A stretch of DNA of 64,000 bases from contig NC_067145.1 of assembly GCF_903995435.1 (NCBI RefSeq), positions 53,261,734 through 53,325,733 of the forward strand, written 5' to 3'. Below are positions 33,736-45,246 of the stretch, piece by piece. Source of the DNA: Acomys russatus. Taxonomy: Eukaryota > Chordata > Mammalia > Rodentia > Muridae. The translations under genes were made by a program, and so were the position numbers. The stretch's first letter is position 1; every line of letters begins with the position of its first letter. The notes below the pieces were generated by a model. That model ran no database searches, had not been told where the DNA came from, and saw nothing but the letters and a program-made list of their open reading frames with translations.

Positions 33736-33894
33736 TGCTATAGCCTGAGAGCAACAGAAGGCATTGTCTGATCCTGAGATTGGAGGCTGGGAAGCCCTTC
33801 ATTACCATATACCAAGGCCCAGAAATAAAGCTGCTGTTTGGTTCTCCATCTGTCCCCCCCCCTCCACCCTTCTCCTCAACTGGTTCAGAGCTCA

Positions 33895-33897
<3 letters not shown>

Positions 33898-33954
<57 letters not shown>
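33898..33954. repeat. (GA)n microsatellite
   Basis: Twenty-eight GA units without interruption. Reads as alternating Arg-Glu or Ser-Leu in open frames, which is an artefact of the repeat. Confidence 0.98.
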
Positions 33955-33958
<4 letters not shown>

Positions 33959-34554
33959 GTTCTACCCAGGCTCCTAATGCCTGGTACTCCAGCATCATGC
34001 CTCTTGCCTGACAGTGGTCTGAACCTGTCTGGGAAGGGGAAGAATCCCATGCTCAATGGAGATCCTGTGGGATGCTCAGAATCCATTCATCCAATGGCCT
34101 CCGAGCTGGCAGTGTCTGCTGTCTACCAGACTGTCCAGGCATGACTCATTCCTCTTTTATTCTAGAACAACCAGAATCTCTCAAGACAGGTAACTTGATA
34201 GATCTGTCATTCTCTCTTCTTAAAGAAATCACTCAGATCTCAAGTAACCAAACAAAACTATTTCCAAAGGGCTGTGGCCGAGCTCTCATTATAACTCTAA
34301 CCTGCATTATAAGCACCTCTGGAGATCATGGAATCAAGCCCCAAGCCTCTTGAGCCTCAACAAATGCATAGCCTCTTTCTCTCTGGCCAGTGTACAATTC
34401 ATGTGGAGTGAAGTGCCCAATCTATAGGTCAGGAGTCATCTGACACGCTACCAACTTATTCCTGTCATTTGCATGGACCAATCGATTTATATTTCATCTA
34501 GGCAATGAGTCACTGTTTGTGTCTCTAAAGCTAGACCCCTCCTTCTTTAAGAAT
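33955..34554. other. Unique sequence
   Basis: Nothing recognised. Confidence 0.4.
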
Positions 34555-34640
34555 AATCTAGGGGTATAGTTCAGTGACAGAGCACTTGCCTAGCATGTAT
34601 GCGATCATGGGTGATAACCCAGGCCTGCAAAATAAAAATT
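34555..34640 (+). mobile_element. ID SINE
   Basis: GGGGTATAGTTCAGTGACAGAGCACTTGCCTAGCATG and an AATAAAAATTAATTAG tail. The tRNA-Ala-like A box is recognisable. The B box is degraded, so it is not a tRNA gene. Confidence 0.85.
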
Positions 34641-34739
34641 AATTAGTTAACTAATTATCAGAGGCAGAGCGGCACTTCTATGGCTTCTAAATATAAAACT
34701 TTCATTTTCTTTTGTTGTTTCTGTTCCATTTGTCTGTTC

Positions 34740-34885
34740 ACTTTGTTTTAACCTAATGTAGGCCAGGATGGTCTTGAACTCACTACTTACCAGGTAGCTA
34801 TGGGTGTCTTTGAACAACTGACCCTCCCATCTCAACTGCCCAAGAGCTGGGATTATAGGCATGCACTAGCATAGTCAAGCAAAAC
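34740..34885 (-). mobile_element. Diverged B1/PB1 SINE
   Basis: AGGCCAGGATGGTCTTGAACTCAC and AGAGCTGGGATTATAGGCATGCACTAGCATAG in antisense. The tail half is poorly preserved. Confidence 0.72.
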
Positions 34886-35386
34886 TTTCATCTATGAGCC
34901 TTTGCGATCATCTGGTTAGTTTGGCCTCTTCATCTCTAGGTGAAATGACTGTGGCACAAGAAGGGAAACTCGGAGCAACCATCACTGCAGAAATTTCAGT
35001 GTGAGCTCAGTAGTAAAACAGTATGTGTGACGCACTGGTAGATGTGAGGACCTTATTTTGGCTATGTGAGGAAATTTCTTTTTCCCTTTCTTTCTTCCTT
35101 GTCTCCTTCGTTCTTTCTTTGGTGAGGGAGCAGAGATCCAAAATATTATTATTAGAAGTAGAAGGTCAAGATGCCTTTACATTTATTTTTTTTTTTCTAT
35201 ATACATGGATTTGAGGCTTTGTGTAGCTCATGGAAGTATGACTAACAAAAACTGTATATATTTAGAGTGTATGATATGATTACCTTGAAATGATTACCAC
35301 AATCAAACTAATTTACATAAGCATTGTCTGACACAACACGGTGATGTGCTTGTGATGAGAACACTTGAGTCTATTCTCTTAGCAAA

Positions 35387-35559
35387 TTACCTTGGTGTTT
35401 TATTTTTTGTTTTTTCGAGACAGGGTTTCTCTGTGTAGCCTTGGCTGTCCTGGACTCCCTCTGTAGACCAGGCAGGCCGCAAACTCATAGCAATCTGCCT
35501 GGCTCTGCCTCCCTGATTGCTGGGATTAAAGGTTTGTGCCACCACAACCAGCTTACCTT
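35387..35559 (-). mobile_element. B1 SINE with short target-site duplication
   Basis: TTTTCGAGACAGGGTTTCTCTGTGTAGCC to GCCACCACAACCAGC is a full antisense B1. TTACCTT occurs at both flanks (35387-35393, 35553-35559). Confidence 0.93.
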
Positions 35560-35944
35560 ATATATATTTTTTTTAATGGAGGAAATTGAATAAAGAGACA
35601 GCTGACCCGGCCCACGGTAGATACAGCTAGTTAGCAATATAGAGAGTTAGCGGCAAACATTTGTCCTTTCCACGCTGTTTCCAAACTTCTGTATTCTCAA
35701 CATAAGTCACAGCTACACAACGTATCTAGGAAACCTCAGGTGGCTGTTTAGGCCACATCCACCCAACTTTGGAGGGGCTCCAACTGTGTGGGGTGTGGCA
35801 CACTGAGCTTTGAGAAAAAGAATAAGTGAGTGCTTCAGCTTCCCTCCGTTCTGAGTTGCAAGGAGTTTATAACAATGCACCAAGAAACTAGAATCACGTA
35901 GCACTTACAGTGCATGGTAGAATCCGCGTACATTCTCAGCGTGA

Positions 35945-36135
35945 AGGCTGTAAGTGTTTTATGTACTGGGCACTTTCCTAAGAATCAGTTCCACGTATCA
36001 GCACAGCATCCAAAAGGAACCGTGTCTCCATTACACAGATCAAGTAACAGGACACTGAGAGATTGAGCAATTCACCCAGGCCCACAGCACTAAGGGACAC
36101 CCAGCACTGTCTGTGCCTCGCCCTGAGTCGTCGTC
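35945..36135 (-). mobile_element. MIR SINE
   Basis: TGTACTGGGCACTTTCCTAAGAATC, TCCATTACACAGATCAAGTAACAGGACACTGAGAGATTGAGCAATTCACCCAGGCCCACAGC follows the antisense MIR consensus across most of its length. Confidence 0.75.
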
Positions 36136-36238
36136 TTCGCAGCCACACTCCACTCGCAGGCAGGCATAGCCAATAATCCTTACAAGGAGCAGGTGTCCAG
36201 GAAAAGAATTCTTTCTCATCTCCCTCTTTCAAAATAGT

Positions 36239-38640
36239 AAAAAAAAAAAAAAAAAGGACTAAAAATAAAAGTAAATGAGCGAAATAAAATCTACCCCAAA
36301 TGCTAAAGCAAAATGTTGGACGTTTTAAGAAACAAATTTCTTTTCAACCTTCTTCATTTTATTTTTCTCATGAAAATTTCAAATTATTTCAGTTCTGTCT
36401 GACTCTCTTCTCCAAACAAACCTGGGCAGGAAGTCCAGCTAGTTCCTCAATTTCCCACTAAAGAACCATTTGGAAGCTGCCCGATGAACAGCAGCAGACA
36501 GGCGTAAGCCCTCCCTCTCAGGAAGAAGGGACAGGAAGGTGCTAGTCAATCCTCCTAAGGATTGTGGGTGTGTTTCTCAAGAAAAATCCATTAAAGCCCC
36601 CCTCCCCCGCCTCATGGAGCTGCATCAGCCCTCTAATACTTGTGTTATTTTTCACCGTACGGACAGCGAGTGAGTCCATACAACTTAATTACTTATTTGA
36701 AGTAATGTCTTCAATGTTAAAGTGAGGCATGACCAAAGAAACTCAGATCCACCAAGCCTAGAAAGGATGAGACATCTGAGGATGAACAGGAAGGTTCAAT
36801 GCGAGTCAAAACCATCCCTGTCCGTTCCCAACGGCCCTTTCACTTATATTTACTCTTCTTGTCCCAACTGGAGAAGGACTAGGTGGCTCCCGTGTTTTCA
36901 GAGTGGGTCCTAGATCGCTGAATTCTCCAGGGGACCAAAAACTAAAACACAGCATCTCAGCATTTGAAAGACTAGAGTTCCCAACAAGCCAGATCAACAC
37001 AGACAGAGAGGCTTGACTGCAGAGGCTTTGGGAAGGCTATTGGCGGAGGTTCAGTCACAAGAAGAAAAAGGGCTCTCTATCATGGCTGCTGTCTCTGCTT
37101 CAAATAGTTGAGCTTCCTCAATAGTCACAGGGAACAGCAAAAGAAATAGTTGAGGCGAGAGTCATGCCTACACGTCACATCACATCTGCAATAAGCATAA
37201 AAGGTGGCATCGACAAATAACAAGAGCTTTTAGAATACCTTCCTTTTACTAGTTTAGAACTTCCTGTTCCTTTCAAAAATTTATTAATGCTAAAATTAGT
37301 AGCTGACATTCACCGAATGCCAACAACACATCTCTATCTGCTGCTGTGACTATATCATTTGTACACCTCTGAACCAACTTTTCAAAACATTGTTAACTTG
37401 ATCCTAGCAAACAACAGTCAGGCCTTGGGATAAGTAAGGCAATTAAAAGTTATGTTGATAATAAAAATAAATTAGTGATATAATCCTCTGTGGTTGTCAA
37501 GGCATGGTTTATGACTTTTACATTGGAAAGACTGGGAACGCTTTTTTTTCTCTCTCTCTCTCTCTTTTTATTACTGCGGACATTGCAAAAGCAATGATTT
37601 TAATGGCTAAAGGCAAGCCAGGGAAAGAAAGGGCCTTGGGAATGTTTCCAGTCTAGAAAAACACATCCGCTGCACTAGACAGTGAGGCTTGGAATAGCAA
37701 AGGGAAAGGCCGTCGTCTACATTGTGCGACAGTTATGTTGGCCTTCTTCATGTCCACAGTGCTGTGCTGTCTACCTCATAGTCCATAATGGTGGTGTCAA
37801 AATAGAAGCATCCAGGGACAAGGGTCAGCAGGACTAAGGCCCATCTTCATGCCAAACGGAGACAAACAAAGACGGTGGAGCACAGCTCAGTCAAACTAAG
37901 CTCCGGCCAAGGTGACTCCACTGCAGAACTCTCATGGGAATTCTAAGCAGCAAGTTCTCTTCTTTAACGTCTCACACATCAGGGGAATGCAGTTGGGCAT
38001 CCCCATGGCTGACTACAGTAGGCAGCACAGGTCCATTCCTGCAGGAAGAGAGCCACAACACTATGCTCTAACTTTAATCACCGTGTTTCTCTTGTCCCCT
38101 CACCTGCCACTGCATGAACACTCGAAATGGGAACATTGTGTTAGTCAGCCACTGACGCCTCTGACCACAGTGCTTGGCGTCCAATGGGTGCCTACTGTAC
38201 CTGTTTCCTAAACCCTACTTCCTGTTCATAAATTTCAAGTTTTTTCTACAAGTCAAGATTTTACCATCAGAGGTAAATTTCTTTGAACCTGTCTTCGTTC
38301 AGATGCGGGTCACATTGGTCTTCTGCTATGAACTGGTATAATATATAGGGAAATACTGGTAAGGAGAAAGAAAAATGGTTCAAAATTGAAAAAGATGAAT
38401 AAGAGACAGACAGACAGACATACAAACAGACAGATAGACATAAAGGAAAGAAGGAAGAGGAGAAGGGGAGAGAAGGGAAATATAAGAGGAAAGCTGAAGA
38501 GGCAAATCTATATTCATACCGTACACATGCACACCATGTGTGCATATTTTACTGTCTGATATCTGCTATCACATCACATCTTATTGCTGAATGCGGGGCA
38601 TTCCTAAATGTTTACACGCTCCTTTTTCTTTTCTTTTAAT
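36239..38640. other. Unique sequence, partly AT-rich
   Basis: Begins with a run of about 17 A. Two stretches, about 36260-36480 and 37190-37650, are free of repeats and carry dense A/T-rich motif-like words, including TGTGGTT (RUNX-type) at 37489-37495. A (TC)n lies at about 37551-37565. No exon supported. Confidence 0.4.
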
Positions 38641-38779
38641 CTATTTTTCTTGTTGTCATTTGGTTGGTTTGTATGTTTGTTTGTTTGTTTTGTTTTGTTT
38701 TTTTCTGAGACATGGCCTTGCTTTATAACCCAATGTGATCTCAAATTTCTTGCACCTATAATCTGTCTCCACTGACAAG

Positions 38780-38985
38780 TGGAGACAGGAGGATTCTAGG
38801 GTCCTGACCAGCCAGCCCAGATAAGCCATAGTCTCCAGATTCAACAGGAGACCCTCTCCCAAAAAATAAAGTAGAAAGTAATAGAGGAAGACAACCCACA
38901 TTGACCTCTGCCCTCGACATGCATGCCCAGTTGCATGCACCTCTGCATATAGACGTATGTAACATATACATACACACATATATGC
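38780..38985 (+). mobile_element. RSINE1 3' part
   Basis: TGGAGACAGGAGGATTCTAGGGTCC, GACCAGCCAGCCCAGATAAGCC, GAGACCCTCTCCCAAAAAATAAAGTAG and ACATTGACCTCTGCCCTCGACATGC are the RSINE1 3' half. A GTTT-rich stretch and a possible antisense B1 scrap precede it at 38650-38750. Confidence 0.8.
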
Positions 38986-39146
38986 ACACATGAAAAGCAA
39001 ACTACTAATAAAGACTAATCATTCTTGGAGCCTATGGTTCATATTTTATCATGTTTGTTCCATTATAAAGCTTTAATAAGACTTGAACAGTTATTGCTAG
39101 TGGATTTTATTCCATCAATATTTCTCCTTCATAACATTAAAAATAA

Positions 39147-39290
39147 GATGGCCGGGTGTAGTGGTACACGCGCTTGGGAACAGAGGCAGAGGCTGATCTC
39201 TGTAAGTTCAAGGCCAGCCTGATCTACACAGTGAGTTCCAGGAAGCAAGGGTTCAATAGACAGATACTGTTACCCCCACCATATAAGGGG
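39147..39290 (+). mobile_element. B1 SINE
   Basis: GGCCGGGTGTAGTGGTACACG, TCTCTGTAAGTTCAAGGCCAGCCTGATCTACACAGTGAGTTCC; short internal deletion after ACACGCGCTTGGGAAC. Confidence 0.88.
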
Positions 39291-39699
39291 GAAAAAGCTG
39301 CAAAGTTCAATTGTTATAGCTTTAAACGTATGTTCTATGCTTTGTGCTTTTGTGTAAGTTCATTTTATACAATGTCCAATCTGTTGAATGCTATGGAGGC
39401 CAGTGGAATGGACTTATCTGGTGCTTTTAGCTCACGATGGTTTTAGTTGTCACCTTTGAACATGGAACAGAATATACACATTTAGACTGGGGAAAGAGAG
39501 TTTATCTTTGGTCATACAAAGTTAAACAGGGCCCTAAAGTGAATCTAAAAGGACTAATGTAAAGTAGAAACAGCAGGAGATGGACCTACTGTTTCATAAT
39601 TACTGTATAATTAAAATGTAGCTGTTATGAGAAGTTATAAAGAATAAATTCTGGCCAAGGAGATCTTTCCCTCTCAATTTAAAGAGAATGTCCTGGGAG

Positions 39700-39792
39700 C
39701 TGCGAGGAAATCACAGGGGTAGAGGCCTACCCCAACATGCATGTGGCTTTGGGTCCAATCCTTAGCACTGCCAAAAATAAGTAAATAAACAA
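39700..39792 (+). mobile_element. ID-like SINE
   Basis: CACAGGGGTAGAGGCCTACCCCAACATGC and TTGGGTCCAATCCTTAGCACTGCC before AATAAGTAAATAAAC; diverged. Confidence 0.6.
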
Positions 39793-40400
39793 ATAGAATC
39801 TGCTGTGAGAAAGGAACCTAAATTTCAGGCAACGCTACATTCTTTACCATTCTGTTAAAAACAAAAACAAAAACAAAAAACTCCAGATGGCTTTGCATCA
39901 AAGATGTAATGAAGAAGGAAATCAATCTTCCTTGCCTCTCGGGACTCCAGGAAAGGTCAAGTTCAGGGCCATCATCCTGAAATGCATCTCCTCAGTGGGG
40001 CAATCCAGTCAGCAGGCTTCTCACTAGCAATGCTAGCTGGCTAGCACAGCAGAAACAGAAAAACAAAACTGCCAGGTACTTAAAACTGCCAGGTCCTAAC
40101 GCAGAGAAATATAAAGTAACAAAGAAAAGACAACATTTTAGCCATATAAACTTAAGCAGGTCAGCTCACTAAATGGTGATGAAACCCCTTGCAAATAGAA
40201 GGAACAGGCCGGCAAAGAGTAGCTTTGAAGACAGGCAGCTCTCACTGTCTGGCCTCCAGTCAATAAAGGCACCTGGAGTCTAGAGCTCTCAATAAATACT
40301 AAACCACAACAAACAACTGGCCAGGTCTCCCCAATGCACACAGCTTTTTTAACTGCAGACAACTGACAAAAAGGACTTCAAAGACGAATTGTGTGTGGGG

Positions 40401-40401
<1 letters not shown>

Positions 40402-40440
<39 letters not shown>
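40402..40440. repeat. Poly(G) run of 39
   Basis: Thirty-nine consecutive G after GTGTGTGGGGC. A second run of 14 G lies at 40523-40536. Runs of this length can form G-quadruplexes and are hard to sequence, so the exact length is uncertain. Confidence 0.85.
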
Positions 40441-40441
<1 letters not shown>

Positions 40442-40815
40442 GGAGGGGCAACAGTCTCAGCCTGTGCCATAGAGAGCAAAGTCTTTGGATAGCCTGGGTT
40501 TGATGGTTAGAAAAACTCCGGCGGGGGGGGGGGGGGCGGTCACAGGAGACAGTGACAAGTCTCTTCTATCCCTGGGAGTCTTCCCTACGCAAGCTATCTA
40601 TGACACTGGTTAAATACTACAAGGAGAAAATGGAAACAGTCTAGAAGAATTCCATATGGGAGCTCCCGCAGAAAGCCAAATCAAACATCAATACTACATT
40701 TTTCTAAAGGATTAAAGTGATACAGCACAGCCCAGGGTGCATTGTGCACAAGAGCCAAAGGCAAGGTGCTTGCTTCTTATTGTTTTTGTTTCACTAAAAT
40801 CAAGCTTGTTTTTTT

Positions 40816-41043
40816 TTTTTTTTTAAGGCTTGTTTATTTTTATATCTTCGGTATGAGTGTTTTGTGTGAATATATGTACATACACAACGTGTTTGCCTGG
40901 TGCCCACACAGTCCAGAAGAGGGTGTCAGATCTCCTGAAACTGGAGTTGCACACAGTTGTGAGCTGCCATGTGGGTGCTGGGATTGAATGCAGGACCTCT
41001 GCAAAAGCAGCAAGTGGGCACACTGATCCATCTTTCCAGCCCC
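40816..41043 (-). mobile_element. B2-family SINE
   Basis: Poly-T start, GCTTGTTTATTTTTATATC, CTGGTGCCCACACAGTCCAGAAGAGGGTGTCAGATCTCCTGAAACTGGAG, GTGAGCTGCCATGTGGGTGCTGGGATTGAA and ATCTTTCCAGCCCC: a full antisense B2/B3. Confidence 0.95.
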
Positions 41044-41068
41044 CAAATCAAAATGATTAACTGTGAAG

Positions 41069-41113
41069 TAAAAAAAAAAAAGGGGGGGGGCAAGGTAGAA
41101 AGGAAGGAAGGAA
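41069..41113. repeat. A12G9 run and GGAA tract
   Basis: Twelve A pass into nine G, then a purine stretch with GGAAGGAAGGAAG; a continuous purine strand apart from one C. Confidence 0.93.
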
Positions 41114-43049
41114 GAATAAAAGACTCCTCTGTGAAAGCCAGAATTAGCTCACCTCTCCTGCAAAGTCTCTAACTTCAGCATTTCCAGTGAGACATCCAAG
41201 CCCCAGAGTGGCTCAGACACAGCACAAAAAATATACCCATGACTCCTGGGTATAGCGTCAGGAATAACCAGCAAACTTATATTTGAACACATTTTAAGAT
41301 ATTACGCTGAAATGTTTAAGTTCTAACCAGTGAAACAAATAGAAAGCTGCAGTAAGGACCAGAATATGACCGCATGAGAAAGCTATGCCCAGGAACCTTA
41401 AGTGATGAGCTGCTTCAAAGCAAAGGGTTCTAGAAGCTTCCAGAAGCTTCTTGAGAAAGTAATTGAATGAAAGGCCTGGGTAACTGTGTCTCACTTTTTT
41501 CTTCAGAGAAGATAATACCTATACGAATAACTTCACTGGGACAGAGAATAAATTAGGTAATCTTCCTATTGTGACACAAGGGATCAGGGGTGCATAAGGC
41601 ACACAAAGAAGGGTTTATCATGTGGTTCTTCTCCAAGGCAGAACAGTGGTCAAACACTAAAAGCATGGGGACCAACACTAAGAAAGAAAAGCCAATGACT
41701 TCAGTCACCTGTGTCACCCTTGGCTAAGCCTGACACATACTGGACTGTGCAGTAGAGTCACCACAGCGGGCTTGGTGCCATCCTTTGTAAAGTTTGCTTG
41801 CTCTGTAATCCCAGACTGACGTGGGAAGAAGGCTTGATCAAGGTCAGCTTAAGCAGCATAGCCAAGCCTTCGTACGCCTTGCCTAGCAGCTGAGAGCTAG
41901 CTGTTTGGAAGGGTTCCCACTACCCTAACTGAAAAGAGTGACTCACTCTGCCTAAGCCATTCAAGCAAACTGTATGGTTTGTGCCCAGCACCTGCTTCCC
42001 TTCTGGGAGCTTGGAATTTTAGTTCTTGCCAAGCAAGTGTGTCTATGTGGCTGAATAAAGACCCTGATGTGAAAGCATGGTTGCCAAGCGTCTTTGCTAC
42101 ATCATTTGACACATGCTGTCACAGTCCCTTATTGGGATGAGGTCCCCCGGTTCCTCCCTTTCTCACAGGATCACTCTCATACTGTTGGGTTATGCCAAGG
42201 TCAATCTCTTCTACATTCAACACCAGCATTCTTCAAGCCTCAGAACTCAGCACAGGCCAGAAGCAAGTACAGTGACTAGGCTACCACTGAGCATTTGGGG
42301 AGCGCTACGTGGTAGAACATAAATACATAAACATCACAGTGTTGCTTAATAAGCTTAAGATTAGCTCAGAGGCTGCTCTAACTTTTCACTTATGGATGTG
42401 AGCTTGCTAGCATCATTCCTTAAATCTCTAGGCTTTTCAATAAGTCACCTGATGCATGCTAATTCTGGGTCAGTAATGGGCATCCACGGCTAAGAGAAAA
42501 ATTGGCCTAAGACCCCTGCTTATATATATTACAGTACCAATTAGGCATAACCCTGGCTCCTGATCATTGAATCGGTGGCTATCCACGGGGCTCCCACATG
42601 GCAGGCTGTGTGCCAGACCCTGCATAAATGTTAAAGCAAACCCTAAAAGATTGTGTATGCAAGGAAGATTCCAGAAAAGATTCTAGAATGCTGAGCAAAC
42701 AGCCTCAGGTCAAAAGCCAAAAATGGGCCCAATCCCAAGCCCCACATACCCTTCAGCAGGTCACAGTCTCAAAACTATCACTTCTTCCTTCCTTCCTTTT
42801 ATTCATTTTTAGGGTATTTAAAAGAGAAAAGGGTTGGGGCTCATTTTTCAAGATACAACAGCAACAAGAAAGTAATTGTGCTTTATCTGTTGGCATATAT
42901 AAGAAAACTCACACAATTTTCTCTCCCTTAGAGTGGTGTGGAGCAAGAAAATAATAGTTCCTTTTGTTTGGGCTTAGATGCTCTAGGGTAAAGCACTGTT
43001 CTGAGAATCCGTGCTCTTTTGAAGAAGTAAAGTCATCATGTTAGCGGCC
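41114..43049. other. Unique sequence, no gene seen
   Basis: About 1.9 kb with no confident repeat. A weak B1-like scrap (TGTAATCCCAGACTGACGTGGG) lies at about 41800-41870. No exon supported. Confidence 0.45.
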
Positions 43050-43060
43050 AGCAGAACACA

Positions 43061-43534
43061 CAGGCACTCCTGGGCGCTCCATGTCTCCTGGTAGAACACA
43101 CAGGCACTCCTGGGTGCTCCATGTCTCCTGGTAGAACACACAGGCACTCCTGGGTGCTCCATGTCTCCTGGTAGAACACACAGGCACTCCTGGGTGCTCC
43201 ATGTCCCCTGGTAGAACACACAGGCACTCCTGGGTGCTCCATGTCTCCTGGTAGAACACACAGGCACTCCTGGGTGCTCCATGTCTCCTGGTAGAACACA
43301 CAGGCACTCCTGGGTGCTCCATGTCTCCTGGTAGAACACACAGGCACTCCTGGGTGCTCCATGTCCCCTGGTAGAACACACAGGCACTCCTGGGTGCTCC
43401 ATGTCTCCTGGTAGAACACACAGGCACTCCTGGGTGCTCCATGTCTCCTGGTAGAACACACAGGCACTCCTGGGTGCTCCATGTCTCCTGGTAGAACACA
43501 CAGGCACTCCTGGGTGCTCCATGTCTCCTGGTAG
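43061..43534. repeat. 40-bp minisatellite, 12 copies
   Basis: Units start every 40 bp from 43061 to 43501; the last stops at 43534, and a partial unit (GCAGAACACA) precedes the first. Copies are identical except for three positions: TGGGCGCTCC in copy 1 and ATGTCCCCTG in copies 4 and 8 in place of ATGTCTCCTG. As 40 is not a multiple of three and no frame has a stop, all three minus frames are open for about 180 codons. I judge this an artefact of the repeat. Confidence 0.98.
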
Positions 43535-43863
43535 ATACGGTGACAGGAGTTATGATGACCTCTGTAAAACACAATATTCATTGTTTTCCCAGAATGGGTC
43601 TGTTAACATGGACTCATGGAAAGTAGGAGCTTAGAGGAAACATTTTTTGATGTGCAGTTCAAATTGCATAAATTCTGAACAATTGTTGCATAACTGTTAT
43701 GAGGAAGGTTAAACAAGTGATTCCTTAATAAAAAGAATATATGCTGATTTAAAAAAGGAATGTTCAATATTACGCCAGGCCTTTGGAAATATTAAGGGTA
43801 TCTTTAAAAAAAAAAGGGCTCCCAGCCCAAAGATGGTCTTTTTCAGTGTGTGTTGAGATTTGT
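43535..43863. other. Unique sequence
   Basis: AT-rich, with a run of ten A at about 43807. Nothing recognised. Confidence 0.45.
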
Positions 43864-44212
43864 TATGGTTTAAAAGTGAAATGTCCGCCACTGGCTCTTC
43901 CTCTGAGCACCTGTCCCCGCTGGGGATAATGTTTTGAGAGACTGAGACCTTTTGGAAATAGGACCTAGCTAGCAGCGATAGATCACGACAGGTTATAGTC
44001 CAACCCCTGAAGGCTATGCTCCAACCTTGGTTTGGAGTCTATGAACAGCTGGCCTCTACCACACACTCCTACTGTCCAAGGCAGGGACATGTGGGACCAA
44101 GCACCTGTAGGCTGAAACTTCTAACCCATGATGTGAGGGGAGACCTTCCTCCCTTGAGTTGTTTCCCTGAGGTGCTTACGTCACAGCAATGCAAATGTAA
44201 CCAAAATAAGAT
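43864..44212 (+). mobile_element. MaLR-type LTR, sense
   Basis: TTATGGTTTAAAAGTGAAATGTCCGCC to TTACGTCACAGCAATGCAAATGTAACC: start and end of a MaLR LTR (tggtttgaatgtgaaatgtcccc ... cagcaatgcaaaagtaac). Confidence 0.75.
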
Positions 44213-45246
44213 CCTAACCGCAAGCAATCTAAGGCGAAGGTTCACCAAATAGGGCTTTCCTAGAAGACACAGAGTTGAGAGAGGCCAAGGAACAAGGCCC
44301 AAGCACCTGGCTGTCTGGAGGGGCCATCACTGTGCGCCGGCAAAGGAGCTCTTAATCTATGTTGTTTCTCCCTCTTCCCTGTTGTCTTCACTTAGCAAAC
44401 ACACAGCACACACCAGCCTTCTAGATAATCACATAAAATACTAATAATGTGCTCCTGGCCCAGGCAAGGTCTAAACAACTGCTCCACAATGCCACGGGCT
44501 GTCAAGCTTCTACTCCCCCGACTTCATTTGATCTCTCCTGTCGACAAAATTAACAAATTGAGGGGAGGAGAAGATTTATGGAAAGCCTCAGTTCTTTGTT
44601 TGAAAAGGCAGATACTTAAGAATACCAAACTCTTTCACCTGAAGGCAAATTTACCATGTTCCTGGAGCAAGAAGTCGGGGGAGGGGCAGAAAGAAAATAA
44701 CCCAGTTCTGATGATAAAGTCCTATGGGCTGCCGAGCACTGGGTACCGATGTTGAAAAGGGCAGGCATAGAAGTAGATGCAGTAAGAAAAGTTTTAAGCT
44801 AGAGGCCCCAGGTCTCCATGACCCCTGACCTCTAATCGGCGGCGGTTGTGAGGTAGGCTAAACAGAAGGCTGAGTCGGCACCAGCCGTGTGCTTCGCTGG
44901 TTCCCCATGCCAGTGTTACAGATGAGCCCCGCGCCTAGGCTGCGTCTAGGCAAACCAATGAGCTGTGTGCATTTCCTCTATTCCATGCACCAGGCACTAG
45001 GTCCCACGGGGTCTCTCTGGCTGGGTGATGGCTGTGGGAGCAGATGGGTGGAATCTGGCTTCAGGGGGGAAAGGCAAGCATGAGGCAGAATGAGAAAGAG
45101 GGACTAGAAATGATGAGAGACCAGGAAAACAGATAATTGAAAGTCTTCGGAGGTGAGTGAGGCAAGTGCTGGAACCCTATCAGCCTTCGTCCGTTCATCC
45201 ATCCATCCGTTCATTCGTTCCTACTTCCTACTTGGAAAGGAAAGCA
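44213..45246. other. Unique sequence
   Basis: Nothing recognised. The part at about 44840-45010 has more CpG than average. (CATC)-like words occur at 45190-45220. Confidence 0.4.

Noticed and set aside
33764..34144. Arg-Glu repeat protein
   Set aside because: The repeat is the (GA)28 microsatellite read in frame.
34555..34640. tRNA gene
   Set aside because: The A-box-like sequence belongs to an ID SINE. The B box is degraded, an A-rich tail follows, and no cloverleaf is possible.
43061..43534. CRISPR-like array
   Set aside because: The 40-bp units are directly adjacent with no unique spacers, and the setting is a mammalian genome.
42983..43581. Three long overlapping minus-strand frames (about 180 codons each) as a repeat protein
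   Set aside because: All come from the 40-bp minisatellite, which lacks stops in every frame. Three equally open frames argue against coding.
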